Below, piece by piece: positions 21,835 through 32,149 of a stretch of DNA of 64,000 nt; position 1 is the stretch's first letter, and every line of letters begins with the position of its first letter. This DNA comes from Bathymodiolus brooksi (Eukaryota > Mollusca > Bivalvia > Mytilida > Modiolidae). The notes under the pieces were generated by a model. It saw only the letters and a program-made list of their open reading frames with translations, searched no databases and was not told where the DNA came from. The position numbers were made by a program, and so were the translations under genes. The stretch covers positions 74,219,668 through 74,283,667 of the forward strand of contig OY804576.1 in NCBI GenBank assembly GCA_963680875.1, written 5' to 3'.

Positions 21835-22317
21835 TAACTTGAAGGGGGGGGGTATGGTATTTTGTTTCGTTCAGAAAAATTTTTTCGGACAACACAAGAG
21901 TTCGAACATTATTTATTATTGAAACGCGAAGCGCGAAATTTTTCTCCAGAATTTAACATTAGGTTATATGACAAAAACTCTGAATCAGATTATTTTTTTT
22001 TCCTCCACCAAAATCAGAATATTTTTTTCAGCAACATTGGGAATCAGAATATTTTTTTAGAAAAAAACCATAACCCCCACATTCCCGCTCGTTTGATGGT
22101 TAACCTTAAATACACACTTAAGCTATTCTTTGTAAAGGACCCCATTAGAAAAAAGCTGGAAGGCTTTCATGGGTTATCCTTTATTGATAATTGTCAACAT
22201 TTAATTAAGTGTCATAAAAATTTCATTTAATATTAAAATTTCAAGTTTTATTCTTAGATGAATTAGACATTTTTAATCACTTGTGTGAATTGTTGATATA
22301 TTTTTAACCTAAATATA
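21835..22317 (+). repeat. Unclassified repeat replacing the LINE 3' end
   Basis: Starts ACTTGAAGGGGGGGGGTATG, then GAAACGCGAAGCGCGAAATT (a small palindrome around CGCGAAGCGCG) and three irregular copies of AATCAGAATATTTTTTT. It stays open for 122 residues at 21862-22230, but composition is low-complexity, so I treat it as noncoding repeat rather than a gene. Confidence 0.45.
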
Positions 22318-23420
22318 TTTTAGGCTACTCCGAGGAACAAGTGATCAGTATGCTGGAGTTCCTCATCGATAACATATTTGTCTCCTTTGGAGGGACACTG
22401 TTTCAGCAGGTCGTCGGCATACCAATGGGTACGAATTGTGCCCCTCTTCTAGCGATTAATTTTTATACTCATATGAGTCGGAGTTTCTTCAAAAGCTTGT
22501 AAAAGATAAGAAGATTCATGAGGCTAGAGCCTTTAATTTCACATACAGGTATATTGATGACGTTTTATCTATCAATAATTCTAGATTTGCAGAATTTCTT
22601 CCATTGATATATCCTCCAGAGCTGGAAGTTAAAGAGACCACCGATACAGCTTCGTCCGCATCATTTTTGGACTTATACCTCGAATTTGACGACAGTGGTC
22701 AACTCAGTACTAAAATTTATGATAAGCGGGACGACTTCAATTTTAAAATCATAAATTTTCCAAACATGTGCAGCAATATACCAGCTTCTCCTGCATATAG
22801 TGTTTACATCTCGCAATTGATTCGCTATGCAAGGGCCAGTAGCAATTATTCTGATTTCCTGAAACGTCATCTTCATCTGAGAAACAGGCTACTGGACCAG
22901 GGCTATAAAAAGATTCGCCTTATTCGATCTCTTAAAAAGTTTATATTCCGATACCAATATCTTGTCGAAATATATTCCTTCTCTGCAGAAAAAATTATAA
23001 GCGATGCATTTTCATATAGTGAAAATGTATAAAGATAAAGAAGTCGCAAATGTCAAGAATTTTTTTGTCAATGTGTGACGTAAAAATATTTTTGACATTT
23101 ACGTCACCGAATATGGTACTGCTTTGACAACTATTTTACCTATTTTGTTCCTGTATTTAAATACTGTTACAGTGACAGCCGGAACCTTTGAACCGTAATG
23201 AGAGCGGGAGGTTTGGCGCCTTAAAATCTGATTCAACCCACCATTTCTTTAGAAATGCCTGTACCAAGTCAGGGTCATTACGGTTTTCACAGTTTTCCGG
23301 TTGTTGACTGATTTTGTCTGTTTATATAATTATGAGTTTTGACTTTCCCTTTGTAAGATTGTTCGGAGTTCGGTAATTTTGTTATTACCTTTATTTACCT
23401 TTTAAGTATTGTAGTCAAAA
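22318..23420 (+). pseudogene. PLE-B reverse transcriptase, 3' half and tail, copy 1
   Basis: Reads GYSEEQVISMLEFLIDNIFV, FQQVVGIPMGTNCAPLLA (22400-22455), a small deletion/frameshift, EARAFNFTYRYIDDVLSINN (catalytic YIDD about 22550-22562), FAEFLPLIYPPELEVKET, then 22604-23032 without interruption: SFLDLYLEFDDSG, KIYDKRDDFNFKI, MCSNIPASPAYSVYISQLI, LLDQGYKKIRLIRSLKKFIF, FSYSENV-stop. The 3' tail holds GGAGGTTTGGCGCCTTAAAA, then GAATCAACCCACC-type sequence ending near GTAATTTTGTTATTACC. The ORF is otherwise almost identical to the copy at 38.4-39.0 kb. The N terminus is missing. Penelope-like by motif order. I did not see an endonuclease domain. Confidence 0.85.
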
Positions 23421-23744
23421 TTTTGGCTTTCTTTGCAGTTCCTAAATATTGTAATTTATTTATTTAGCCTTGGCCGATACTGTCTGTCCTATTTAGGCCC
23501 TTTGAGATGCCTGCTCTCAGAGACCTTTAGATTGTTGGGCTTTCCAGTTTTTTTTTTACTATGAGTGTACCTGATGAGAGTGGTTTCGTTTTTATCGTGC
23601 TGGTTCCAAAGTAATACTAGAACGAATGTCGTATCAGTTCGGATAATTTTAATTTCATGTAATATTTAGTCCAGTTATGTAGTACTGGTCGCAAAATTTA
23701 AGTCATTATGTAGGACTGGTCCAAACATTTAAGTCATTATGTTG

Positions 23745-24012
23745 GTTGGTTGGTTGGTTGACTTTATGATGTTAACGCAACTTTCAATAATATTTCAATT
23801 ATATTGTGGCGGTCAGTTTTATTGGTGGAGAAAACTGGAGGACCCGTAGAAAACCACCTACCTGCCGCCAGTCACTGGTAAACTTTATCACATAATGTTG
23901 TACTCCTCGCCCTGAACGGGAGTCGAACCCACAACATCAGTGGTGATAGGCACCAATTGCATAGGTAGTTGTAAATCCAACTACCATGCGATCACGGCCA
24001 CGACGGCCACCT
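23745..24012 (-). repeat. SINE-A, near full-length
   Basis: GATGTTAACGCAACTTTCAA..CATGCGATCACGGCCACGAC, preceded by TTGGTTGGTTGGTTGGTTGA, a GGTT tail variant in place of GATT. Box B reads GGAGTCGAACCCACAAC. Confidence 0.85.
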
Positions 24013-24292
24013 CATTATGTTGGACTGGTCCAAAATCTAAAACATTATGTTATATCCTGTCAAACAATTTATTAAATCTGAAATTAAAGTTTGAAATAGG
24101 ACGTAATTCTCCGCTGTGGGTTTTAATGCACTATGAAAGAGTCGTCCTCACTGATTTTACGGGACATTCCAATTCAAAACTGACCTATTAGTGGCTCTTG
24201 TTCGAAGAATGTCACGCTCCTTATGCCTATCAAATTATCAGTACAAAGACCAGTCATTTATCTATATGATTCATTGTTTGTAGGAAACGCAA

Positions 24293-24478
24293 TAAGATAC
24301 AAAAGGGGTAAGTAGAAGCCGTAAATCAAAGAAGGACAGATAATACAATGGCCAAAAGAAAAAGGACAAACAACGATCTAGAAATCATTACACAGAAAAC
24401 TAAAGATCGAGCCAGACGAACCTCACTAAAAACCGGGGTGAACTCAGGTGCCCCGGAAGGATAGCTTGTCGTCACGAA
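24293..24478 (-). mobile_element. PLE-A tail, solo fragment
   Basis: AAAAGGGGTAAGTAGAAGCC, CAATGGCCAAAAGAAAAAGG, AAAACCGGGGTGAACTCAGG and TGCCCCGGAAGGATAGC on the plus strand are the tail in inverted sense. Confidence 0.75.
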
Positions 24479-26171
24479 TATAACTAATATAATGCCTACG
24501 TACCCGACAAGTAACAACAAGAACAATTAAAGCAATCAATCGTTTGTAATTGGATTACTAGATATGAGAGGATTTTACTGTAAATAACATTACACATTGG
24601 TTAATGGGAACAACAAAATAACCAAAGTAACGAGGCCAAGATTGTTATATTAAATGTTTTCTAGGAACACCCTTGATCAGATATTTAATGGTAGGAACAT
24701 TAAAATGTTGAACGAGCAGAATACTCCGAGCTCAAGCAATGAAAGAAAGTTGCTCCGGGCTCAAACAACGAAAGAAAGTTAACAAAAAATAGCATCTTGA
24801 AAATATTTCCACAATGTGCTTGCAATAGACTCGTCCTATATGATGAAATGTATTGTATGGTGATTAATTAGAAGAAATGTTGTCCTATCAGACATATAAA
24901 CATGCAGCCCATTAATTCAAACCGGTTTGTATGTATACTCAATAGCTATTCTGATTAAAATTCCGACATAAAAACAATTTGTTTCCGAGAACAAAAAACA
25001 ATATGTACTTTCAGGTAGTATAATTAATTCATGATATAAAAGTACTGGTGATTTGCATGTGTCTCATATCGCAAAATTAGTGTGGTTTCCTGCACGTATT
25101 TATTATAAAAGATGTATGTAAAACTGTAATACATTTAAATGTAAGAAAATAACAGTGCATTTTCTGATTGTGATGGAACATAGGACTTATTATTTTATCT
25201 ATTGGGGGTACGATCCCTTCAACGTTGGAGTCCATAGGTTATGACAGATGATTCAAATAAAGACTAGCCCAAAGGACGGGATGTACATATGTCACAATTA
25301 TTGTATGTAAAAGAAAAATTACAACAGTTTTAATGAGCAATGAGTTTAATTGTCATGAGTGGTCATTCTTGGCCAGATGCAAGGAACATCAGGTCGAAAT
25401 AATCTAATGTCTCCCCTTTTTAATTGTGACAATCAAACATCCACCCCTAAAGGATAGCCCCAATTTGAAAAAAAAAGTTATGAAACGTCATATTACCATC
25501 AACTAACTTTTAATACATGTAGCCGAATGCAGTATATTAGTTCAAAGATATATACTACAATAAAACCGTAGATATCAAAATTAGAGCGCATGACGCGTTT
25601 CTGGGATAACTGCCAACAAGTGCGCTCAAAATCGAAAGATTGGAAAGGCAAATCATAGACATAAAAACGTTTTTATCGATTGTAATCTTCTTAGCACGTG
25701 TTTAGCTCCAGTTACTTCCTTTTGGTTTTTGTACTTTAGAGGAGATGCTAACCCTTCAAGAGCATCTGGTATCGCATCCGGATTTTGCAGTAGCTCGTAT
25801 TTTCAACTTTCGTCTTATTTGTTCGGTTTTTAATTTATATCAATAATTGTTAATATTTTATCCCTATCTTTTCGACGTTTGAGGAATAAATAGAGGAGGT
25901 CAACATATAAACGTCATTCCCGGACAAACAATAAGATAATATAGTTTAAGGAGAATAAACTCATTAATTTTAACATCTAACAAGATGTTTATTTTTTTTA
26001 CTTTTGTAAATAGATGTCAATAGTACATACTATAAATATCTTATTATTAGTTTTATATCATGAAAATGAATATCTTAAAATGAAGAGACCAATTACCTCT
26101 TATCACTGATTCAGTACAATATGAACAGGGATGTGTGCATTCATACAGTATGCAATAATAATAAAAAAAAA
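24479..26171. other. Intergenic with small repeat relics
   Basis: No gene. 25565-25670 is a single copy of repeat E (CGTAGATATC..GACGCGTTTCTGGGATAAC..AAAGATTGGAAAGGCAAAT). 25742-25810 is a PLE-A tail scrap (GATGCTAACCCTTCAAGAGC). 26090-26160 (GGGATGTGTGCATTCATACA) resembles the degenerate tandem repeat resuming at 29030. Confidence 0.5.
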
Positions 26172-26207
26172 ACGTTAGTGGTGATAGGCACTGATTGCAC
26201 CGGTAAC

Positions 26208-28979
26208 GGGGAACATTGGTGAAGATTATCCCTACTTGATTACAGGTGGCGCTATGGTAGATCAGGTTCAGCATATGTTATCAGTATAAGCCAGCATGCA
26301 TTCACTGCTATGTGCTTGTGTTATTTATCAATAAATTCCTTTCTTTGATTTTTTTTATTTATCTACTTTATAATATTATTAATGATACAAAAAATGTCAA
26401 ATTATGAAAGTTGTGTATTATATACCTGAACTGAAAAAAAGGGAATTAAAATTAATGGGTGCACCTGTATCTGTACACATTTAAGGTTAACAAAATAATT
26501 ACAGTTGATAGAAATGAAGAGTTTATTTCTGAAATTATTAGTACATTAGTTTAACTGCATTTTATGTTAAATCAATTTTAAAAAGACAGTTTTAAATAAG
26601 TTTAGTTATTATGGATATTACAAATTATTCTTAGTGATATGAAACTTTAAATAAAGTTATATTCCAAACTGACTTTATTGTTATGAACATGTATATACGA
26701 CCTATATAAATTTGTATATGATAGTTATACATGTATATTTACTCTGTTTATTAGTGTACTCAGACATTTATAATAATTTACTTTCAATTATGAAATAATT
26801 TAGTTTAAATGGTGGAATAACGCATTTTTTTTAAATTGCACAACTACAAAACCAATGTCACTGACAAGCTTTGCTTCTGTTCTGTTTGAAGCAAGGGTGA
26901 GAATTTTAAATGATTTTGCTAAGCCTATCACCTGTTCAATATGAACAGGTTTACTGGATATTGTTCTGTCTCTTTGCACTGTGTTTCCAGACATCCTATT
27001 TCTTTTCTTTAAAAAATGTTGGAACATCAATTGTGACATCTGGTCCTCCATATGCAGGAGACAGATATGACACAAGTCCACCAGTTGAACATCCAAACAA
27101 TACATTTACTGTGTTTCTGTTTTATATGTAAAATAAGTAGATCATTGTGCAACCTGATGTTTTGGTTTTTGGAATGGTATTTTTGTGTCATCTACAATAA
27201 GTCGGATTGGTGAAATTTTATTTCAATCAGATGGACTATAACATACTAAATCAATATGTGTCTAGATTTTCAAAATTTAACTGGTCCACACTCTGCTGTA
27301 TACATAGTTCAAGTGATATGCTCTACCACCTCGGGAAGCCAATAAATGTTTGATGTTGGTGTATTTTGCCTACCCAGTATGAATTACATACATTGTCAGG
27401 TCTAAAGTTTTCAATGGCAAGGTATGACCAAGCTGGAGTTTGACATCCAAATTCCTAATAGTGTGGAACAACACAACACTTTTTTCATTTTATTGCATTT
27501 AAGTAAGACTGATTTTCACTCTAAACACGTCCCTTTTCCCCTACATCAGATATACACAGAAGTCCTCATTCCTCTTCTTCTTTTGTTAAGAACTCAAATT
27601 TTGTTTCATTTGTAATTTGTTCCCAAGTCTGTCACCTCCTTCAGATGCACTAGATGGGCATTTTCTTTAACAACAGACCCCATTTGAAACACCCCCTTAC
27701 CCCCCTTTTAGCTGTTTCCTATAAACATTGGTACCAGCAATAAATAAAATACAAAAAAGTTAAAATGGAAAAAAGTATTTCTATTCATTAATATCTTCTG
27801 ATGATAAACTTAATCCCTAATATGTGATGGCATGCATCAATCTTACAAATAAACATGCTAAGTAAACACTGTAAAGATTGCCATCTCAGCATGTAATATT
27901 AAATAATAAATATAAACACTATAAATTAAAGTGCATAGATATTAATTATGAACCAATATTAAAGAAATGATATTTTGCAATAAATAAAATATTTATTATG
28001 TGAAGTTGTCTTTATATTTTCATTTAAGATATTTCTTTTTATTATATCTATTTATATTTAAAATTATAAAATTTGATATATAAACATAATAAAAATATAT
28101 AAATATCCTAAGTTAAACAATGTTATTAAATTATTACATTTTACAGTTTAATTTTAATTTACACTTACCAAAACTTGTCACTGGTGTATAATCATTTTCT
28201 AGGAAGTTCATAGCAAACAATACTGCTTTTGTATGGTGTCCATTCTTTGTGTTTTTACTCACTTAATTCTTTTTAATTGCATTTAATAATTCTTTTTTAT
28301 TTGATCATCATTAGGAAACAAGTTTCCACCTCTATGAGCAAATCATATGCACAACAATATGTAGAAAGAATTTTAATTATTAACAAAAATACTGATAATT
28401 ACTTGTAAACAAATATTAACCCAATGTTAATCTATGTAAGTTAGAGATAAAGGGGGCACATCAGTAAACCAGCCAATCCGCATTGAAATAGTACAAAATA
28501 GAACACCAGGAACTTTGAAAAAAAATTTCAGTTGTTTCTTGATTATGATATTTTTTACAGTTAATCCTATCATATTTGGTTAGGTTTTAACTGCAAAAAA
28601 ACACGTCATTTGTTGAAATATAACCACATATAAAAACATGGATGTCAAATTACTACACTCTGTGTGGAAGGATTTCCTGGATACTGTAAATACTGTTGTT
28701 TTGACCGGATATTGAAAACAGCTGATTATTTTCTTATTTGACATACAATGTATGTTTCAAAGTGGATCAGAATGTGGACCTTGGACCAAAATAATAGGAA
28801 ATAGTTGTCTTGTTATCCAGAAAATTCATTTGGATTTTTAATGATTTTTTTATTTACAATGTAAGTCAATGGTGGAATATATAGCGGTGTGCCCTCTAAA
28901 GAGCTGCTGTTGTTGAGCCTGATCTACAGCAGCGCCATCTGTGTTATCAGTAAGGGGAAATAATTGACCATTTGTCCCC
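26208..28979 (-). mobile_element. ISL2EU-like DNA transposon with about 65-bp TIRs
   Basis: The left end GGGGAACATTGGTGAAGATT..GGTGGCGCTATGGTAGATCA..GGTTCAGC (26208-26272) and the reverse complement of the right end GGGGACAAATGGTCAATTAT..GATGGCGCTGCTGTAGATCA..GGCTCAAC (28911-28979) are imperfect terminal inverted repeats. The element is 2.77 kb, encodes a decayed DDE_Tnp_4-type transposase on the minus strand, and otherwise contains AT-rich DNA. The target duplication could not be fixed. The ISL2EU (PIF/Harbinger-like) name is an inference from the transposase motifs. Confidence 0.75.
26800..27270 (-). pseudogene. DDE_Tnp_4-type transposase, C-terminal remnant
   Basis: It would cut the element at its TIRs and rejoin it elsewhere. 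Minus-strand fragments: FTNPTYC, IPKTKTSGCTM, a stop, then NTVNVLFGCSTGGLVSYLSP with AYGGP, and after a deletion FQHFLKKRNRMSGNTVQRDR, ISSKPVHIEQVIGLAKSFKI, with the acidic HIE-x-VIG motif (third catalytic residue) retained. In relatives the segment between AYGGP and IPTFLKKKNRM carries ADRGF (second Asp); it is deleted here. Stops and the deletion make it non-functional. The plus-strand frame 26910-27131 is its shadow. Confidence 0.8.
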
Positions 28980-29029
28980 AAGTAATTTCAACTAACATAC
29001 GATCACGACCACGGCGGCCCCCTGATACA

Positions 29030-29330
29030 GAATGCAATATCAGGGATTTGACAATTGACTTACTACTGAAAAACTATAAATTACGAGGAATGTATAAATA
29101 GATTTACCACTCGTACAGTATACAAAATCAGTGGTATGTCAAAGGTCGTGTCAATCATACAGTATACACTACCATAGATGTATCAAAGGTATTTATAAAC
29201 ACTGATACAGTATACAAAAACAAGTGGTGTATTAACGTACTTACCAATCATATAGCATACAATACCAGGGATGTGTTAATGGAATTATCAAAATACTACA
29301 TAAACACTATGAAATCTACCTTCTTTTACC
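29030..29330. repeat. Degenerate tandem repeat, about 60-bp period
   Basis: CATACAGTATACA, GATACAGTATACAAAA and CATATAGCATACAATACCAG recur about every 60-70 bases with GGTAT/GATGTATCAAAGG between them. Related sequence sits left of the nested SINE at about 26100-26160, so the SINE seems to have landed in this array. Confidence 0.5.
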
Positions 29331-29353
29331 TTCGATTGTCTCGTCATACATTT

Positions 29354-29409
29354 AGCTGAAAAGTGCAAAATGTACTCATTCAGCTGAAAAGTGCAAAATG
29401 TACTCATTC
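29354..29409. repeat. 28-bp perfect tandem pair
   Basis: AGCTGAAAAGTGCAAAATGT plus ACTCATTC occurs twice in succession. Confidence 0.85.
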
Positions 29410-29620
29410 TGCATGAACTATGAATAAACAAAACGTTGTTTGTTGTACAACCCACTCAGTTGTTAAATTTCGTTGGCTTTAACAACAACCGAAATATACA
29501 TATTCTAATAAGTATATGAACTCTACGTCATTTTCTCAGATTCGTATAAAGCCGAGTTATCCAAATACGTCTTAAGAATAAGAAATATTCCGGGGTATCT
29601 AATTCCAATAATATTATAAT

Positions 29621-29938
29621 ATAAACGTAGATATCTAATTTAGTGCGCACATTGCGTTTCTGGATTAATCTTCATCAAGTACACTCACAGCCAAACGGTT
29701 GGAAAACCAAATAGTTTAGCATAAAGATAGTGGTTTGTCATTCAACAGTTCAAATATTGGCTGTCACTAGTCAATGCATATAAACGTAGATATCTAATTT
29801 AGTGCGCGCAGTGCGTTTCTGGATTAACTTCATCAAGTACGCTCATAGTCAAAGGTTTGGAAAGCCAAATAATTTAGTATAAAGATAGTGGTTTGTCATT
29901 CAACAGTTCAAACTTTGTTTATCACTATAGTCAATGTA
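29621..29938. repeat. Repeat E, 159-bp tandem duplication
   Basis: Each unit starts ATAAACGTAGATATCTAATT and holds TGCGTTTCTGGATTAA, CATCAAGTAC, GGTTTGGAAA-like and ATAGTGGTTTGTCATTCAAC blocks. The two units differ at roughly 10-15% of positions. Single diverged members lie at 10960, 25565 and 41650, so this is a dispersed family whose class is unknown to me. Confidence 0.8.
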
Positions 29939-31530
29939 TATTTAATTCAACACACTGGTACAGGTACAATAGCATCATCCCCCCTCCAGTGGCAGTAATT
30001 TAAAGTCTAACGTCATTGCCCCGGTTACCCCATTCCTCCCTCGTTTCTGTATGAGTTTTTATATATTGTTGAACTTATCTTCGTGCTGAATATGCATCAA
30101 ACATTTGCCACTGTGCGTTGAGCAACCAACAGACTTTATACATATTCAATAAAATTGATTGATTGAGCGATTGTTGCTTAACACTGGCAAAAGAAATTTC
30201 AGCTTTATCAAGACGATCACGAGGTATTTTTGATGGGATAATGTCTGCTTTGTAGACTGCTGGATTTTATAATGCTGGCTACCTACAATTTGCAGACAAA
30301 TGGACACAAAACTACAAAACGGATTTCATTGGTTTTATTTCATTGATACAAAATAATATATATCCGCATGTCGCTTATGTTAATACCAGTGTTTGTTTGA
30401 TGTTGTTTACGTTCACATTGTTAAGGTCATTCAAAATGGAGGTCATTTCAATTGTTGTAATATGCCTACAACGTGCAGATGATTTATATAACATGTATTT
30501 ATGTGATCTATTTCCTCCACCATTGATTGACAGGTAAGTGATTGAAAGCCCCCAAAATAACCCTTGTTTTGTATATTACTGAAAAAGTCAATAAAGAAAC
30601 AATACTAGAAATTAAGGACTTATTTTAAAGTGTGTTTATATGAATTCAAAATAGAGTGGCGCACATGTGGAAAACATTTACATGACTGCATCATTTTGTG
30701 ACCGTGAAATTAGTTTAACCCCGCCACTTTTTATTAAAATCCGTGTTCCTAGGCAGGAGAAGCAGCGGTCACGTATATGTGTTAGGGGTATACAGATCTT
30801 GAGTTTCCCGACTTTCCCGCTTATTTGGTAATGTTTGTAGGTTAATTGCAACAGGTTGGTGGTTTTCTTCTGTTTTCTTTACCATTTAAACTGATCCCCA
30901 CCCCGAAAAAGGCTACATAACCATCATTCCTCCCGGAAAATTAGTAAGTCAGTTTTCCCCTCCTATAGGCTATGGAAAACTTAAAATATACTATGCAACC
31001 ATTTCAAACACAAAATGGGAATATAATGGAATAGTTATTGCGCAATTGTTTAACAATAAGCTTAGTTTGATTTACAAGTACACATTTCGTTCCGTATCAA
31101 GCTACACTTTACTGTCTGGAGATACCTTGGACAAATGCTATCATCTAAAGAAAGAAAACAATGACGGTTGTTAAATATAAGAAGCATTACGAGTTCTGCA
31201 ATGACAATGAAATCCATTCAATATATAATGAAACAAAACAAATTATTCAATTCCAACCATTTCAGCATCAAGGTGTCGTCAACAAGTGGTGATTCTCACA
31301 AAAGTTCAACATCATTTTAGCATAAATCCAGGTTCTTTTCCTCATAGTCTACACATACTTTGTGAATGGCATTTTAGTATACATATGTGTAATATATCAG
31401 AATAGTGAGCTGGAGGGGTGTGACACTCTCCATTGCTACTGATCCTAACGTGCATTTGTGTCTTTCTTTATTTCTGCTTCTTATTGTTACAATTGTTTTC
31501 TGTAATTCATCTGCATCAATGATAAAACAT
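29939..31530. other. Intergenic, with a SINE-B fragment at 30150-30290
   Basis: GATTGATTGAGCGATTGTTG, then CTTAACACTGGCAAAAGAAA, CAAGACGATCACGAGG and GGGATAATGTCTGCT (30150-30290) match the 3' half of SINE-B in minus orientation. The 64-residue frame 30343-30537 has hydrophobic stretches but no other support. No gene called. Confidence 0.5.
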
Positions 31531-31749
31531 TATATACTGTGGTTTCTTTTATATTCGTTGGTTTGTATTTTCGTGGATTGGCATGCACTGAGACGTTCGT
31601 TAACATTAGAATTTATCGTTTTGTTACTTGCAAAATATTTCGCTTGTTATTTACGCATTTCGTTAAGCACCAAATTTCGTGGTCTGATGGAACTGATGAA
31701 AACCACGAAATTTTGTTTTCAGCGAATAAAAATTAATTCACAGTATATA
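31531..31749. mobile_element. MITE with TATATACTGTG ends
   Basis: The left end TATATACTGTGGTTTCTTTT, then ATATTCGTTGG, and the right end, read in reverse complement, TATATACTGTGAATTAATTT, then TTATTCGCTGAAAAC, are terminal inverted repeats. Inside, TTTTCGTGGATTGGC and ACCACGAAATTTTG add more self-complementarity. At 219 bp with no coding capacity, it is a non-autonomous DNA element. The ORFs at 31405-31758 and 31539-31736 run through it by chance. Confidence 0.7.
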
Positions 31750-31775
31750 AAAATGTAGACTCCAATCATTATGAA

Positions 31776-32111
31776 TTATCCTGCTGTTGTCACAAACCAA
31801 ATGACAAATAAGAACGCTAAGTACAAAGTAATTACACCAGGAACGGTAATCAGTAGGTAAGTAATAAGTAATGCTATAAACTCCTGTTTGAGTTTGTTTC
31901 TTTTCGCTAGTGTATCGTGTTCAAATTTGGCTTTACGAAGATCCATGCAATCATCGTACATAAACATTATCATCCGCCATTTTTCTGTCATTGCTTCAAG
32001 CGCCTTCTGTACGCCATTGTCGGCCATTACTTTTTCGCATATTTTGTCATAATCGTCATTTTTGCTTCCATAAGGTTTATCGTCTCCTGTGTCGTCTTTA
32101 GATATTCTTCT
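31776..32111 (-). CDS. Membrane protein, C-terminal exon (exon 2)
   Basis: 111 codons ending in TAG at 31776. The reading frame is open above 32111, but CTTACTTCCCTTTCAG immediately before AGAAGAATATC is an excellent 3' splice site, so the exon starts at 32111 in phase 0. The protein begins RRISKDDTGDDKPYGSKNDD, has a charged helical part (KICEKVMADNGVQKALEAMT; AKFEHDTLAKRNKLKQEF), and ends in a hydrophobic hairpin or single span, IALLITYLLITVPGVITLYL followed by AFLFVIWFVTTAG. A cytosolic domain anchored by its C terminus is likely. RRIS resembles a basophilic kinase site. I infer its first exon at 40535-40627 (see there). No family recognised. It shows no stops or frameshifts and codon use looks genuine. 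Confidence 0.65.
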   Translation of the reverse strand, partial: RRISKDDTGDDKPYGSKNDDYDKICEKVMADNGVQKALEAMTEKWRMIMFMYDDCMDLRKAKFEHDTLAKRNKLKQEFIALLITYLLITVPGVITLYLAFLFVIWFVTTAG

Positions 32112-32149
32112 CTGAAAGGGAAGTAAGAATAAATCACTCAACAGAGAGA

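Larger units (their letters stand above)
26172..29024 (-). repeat. SINE-A split by a DNA transposon
   Basis: The left piece (26172-26207: ACGTTAGTGGTGATAGGCAC, then TGATTGCACCGGTAA) and the right piece (28981-29024: CAACTAACATACGATCACGA, then CCACGGCGGCCC) join to make the SINE-A head in the order of the intact copy at 23745-24012. The intervening 2.77 kb is the inserted element described next. Confidence 0.8.

Noticed and set aside
21862..22230. 122-codon ORF between LINE and PLE-B
   Set aside because: Composition is dominated by NQNIFF-type runs from AATCAGAATATTTTTTT repeats, and it begins inside a repeat.
29354..29938. CRISPR-like array
   Set aside because: Repeats are directly adjacent (28 bp) or 159 bp long, with no regular spacers, in eukaryotic DNA.
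31405..31758. 117-codon hydrophobic ORF on the plus strand
   Set aside because: It runs through a MITE with TATATACTGTG ends and starts without an ATG context. The hydrophobicity follows from T-rich sequence.
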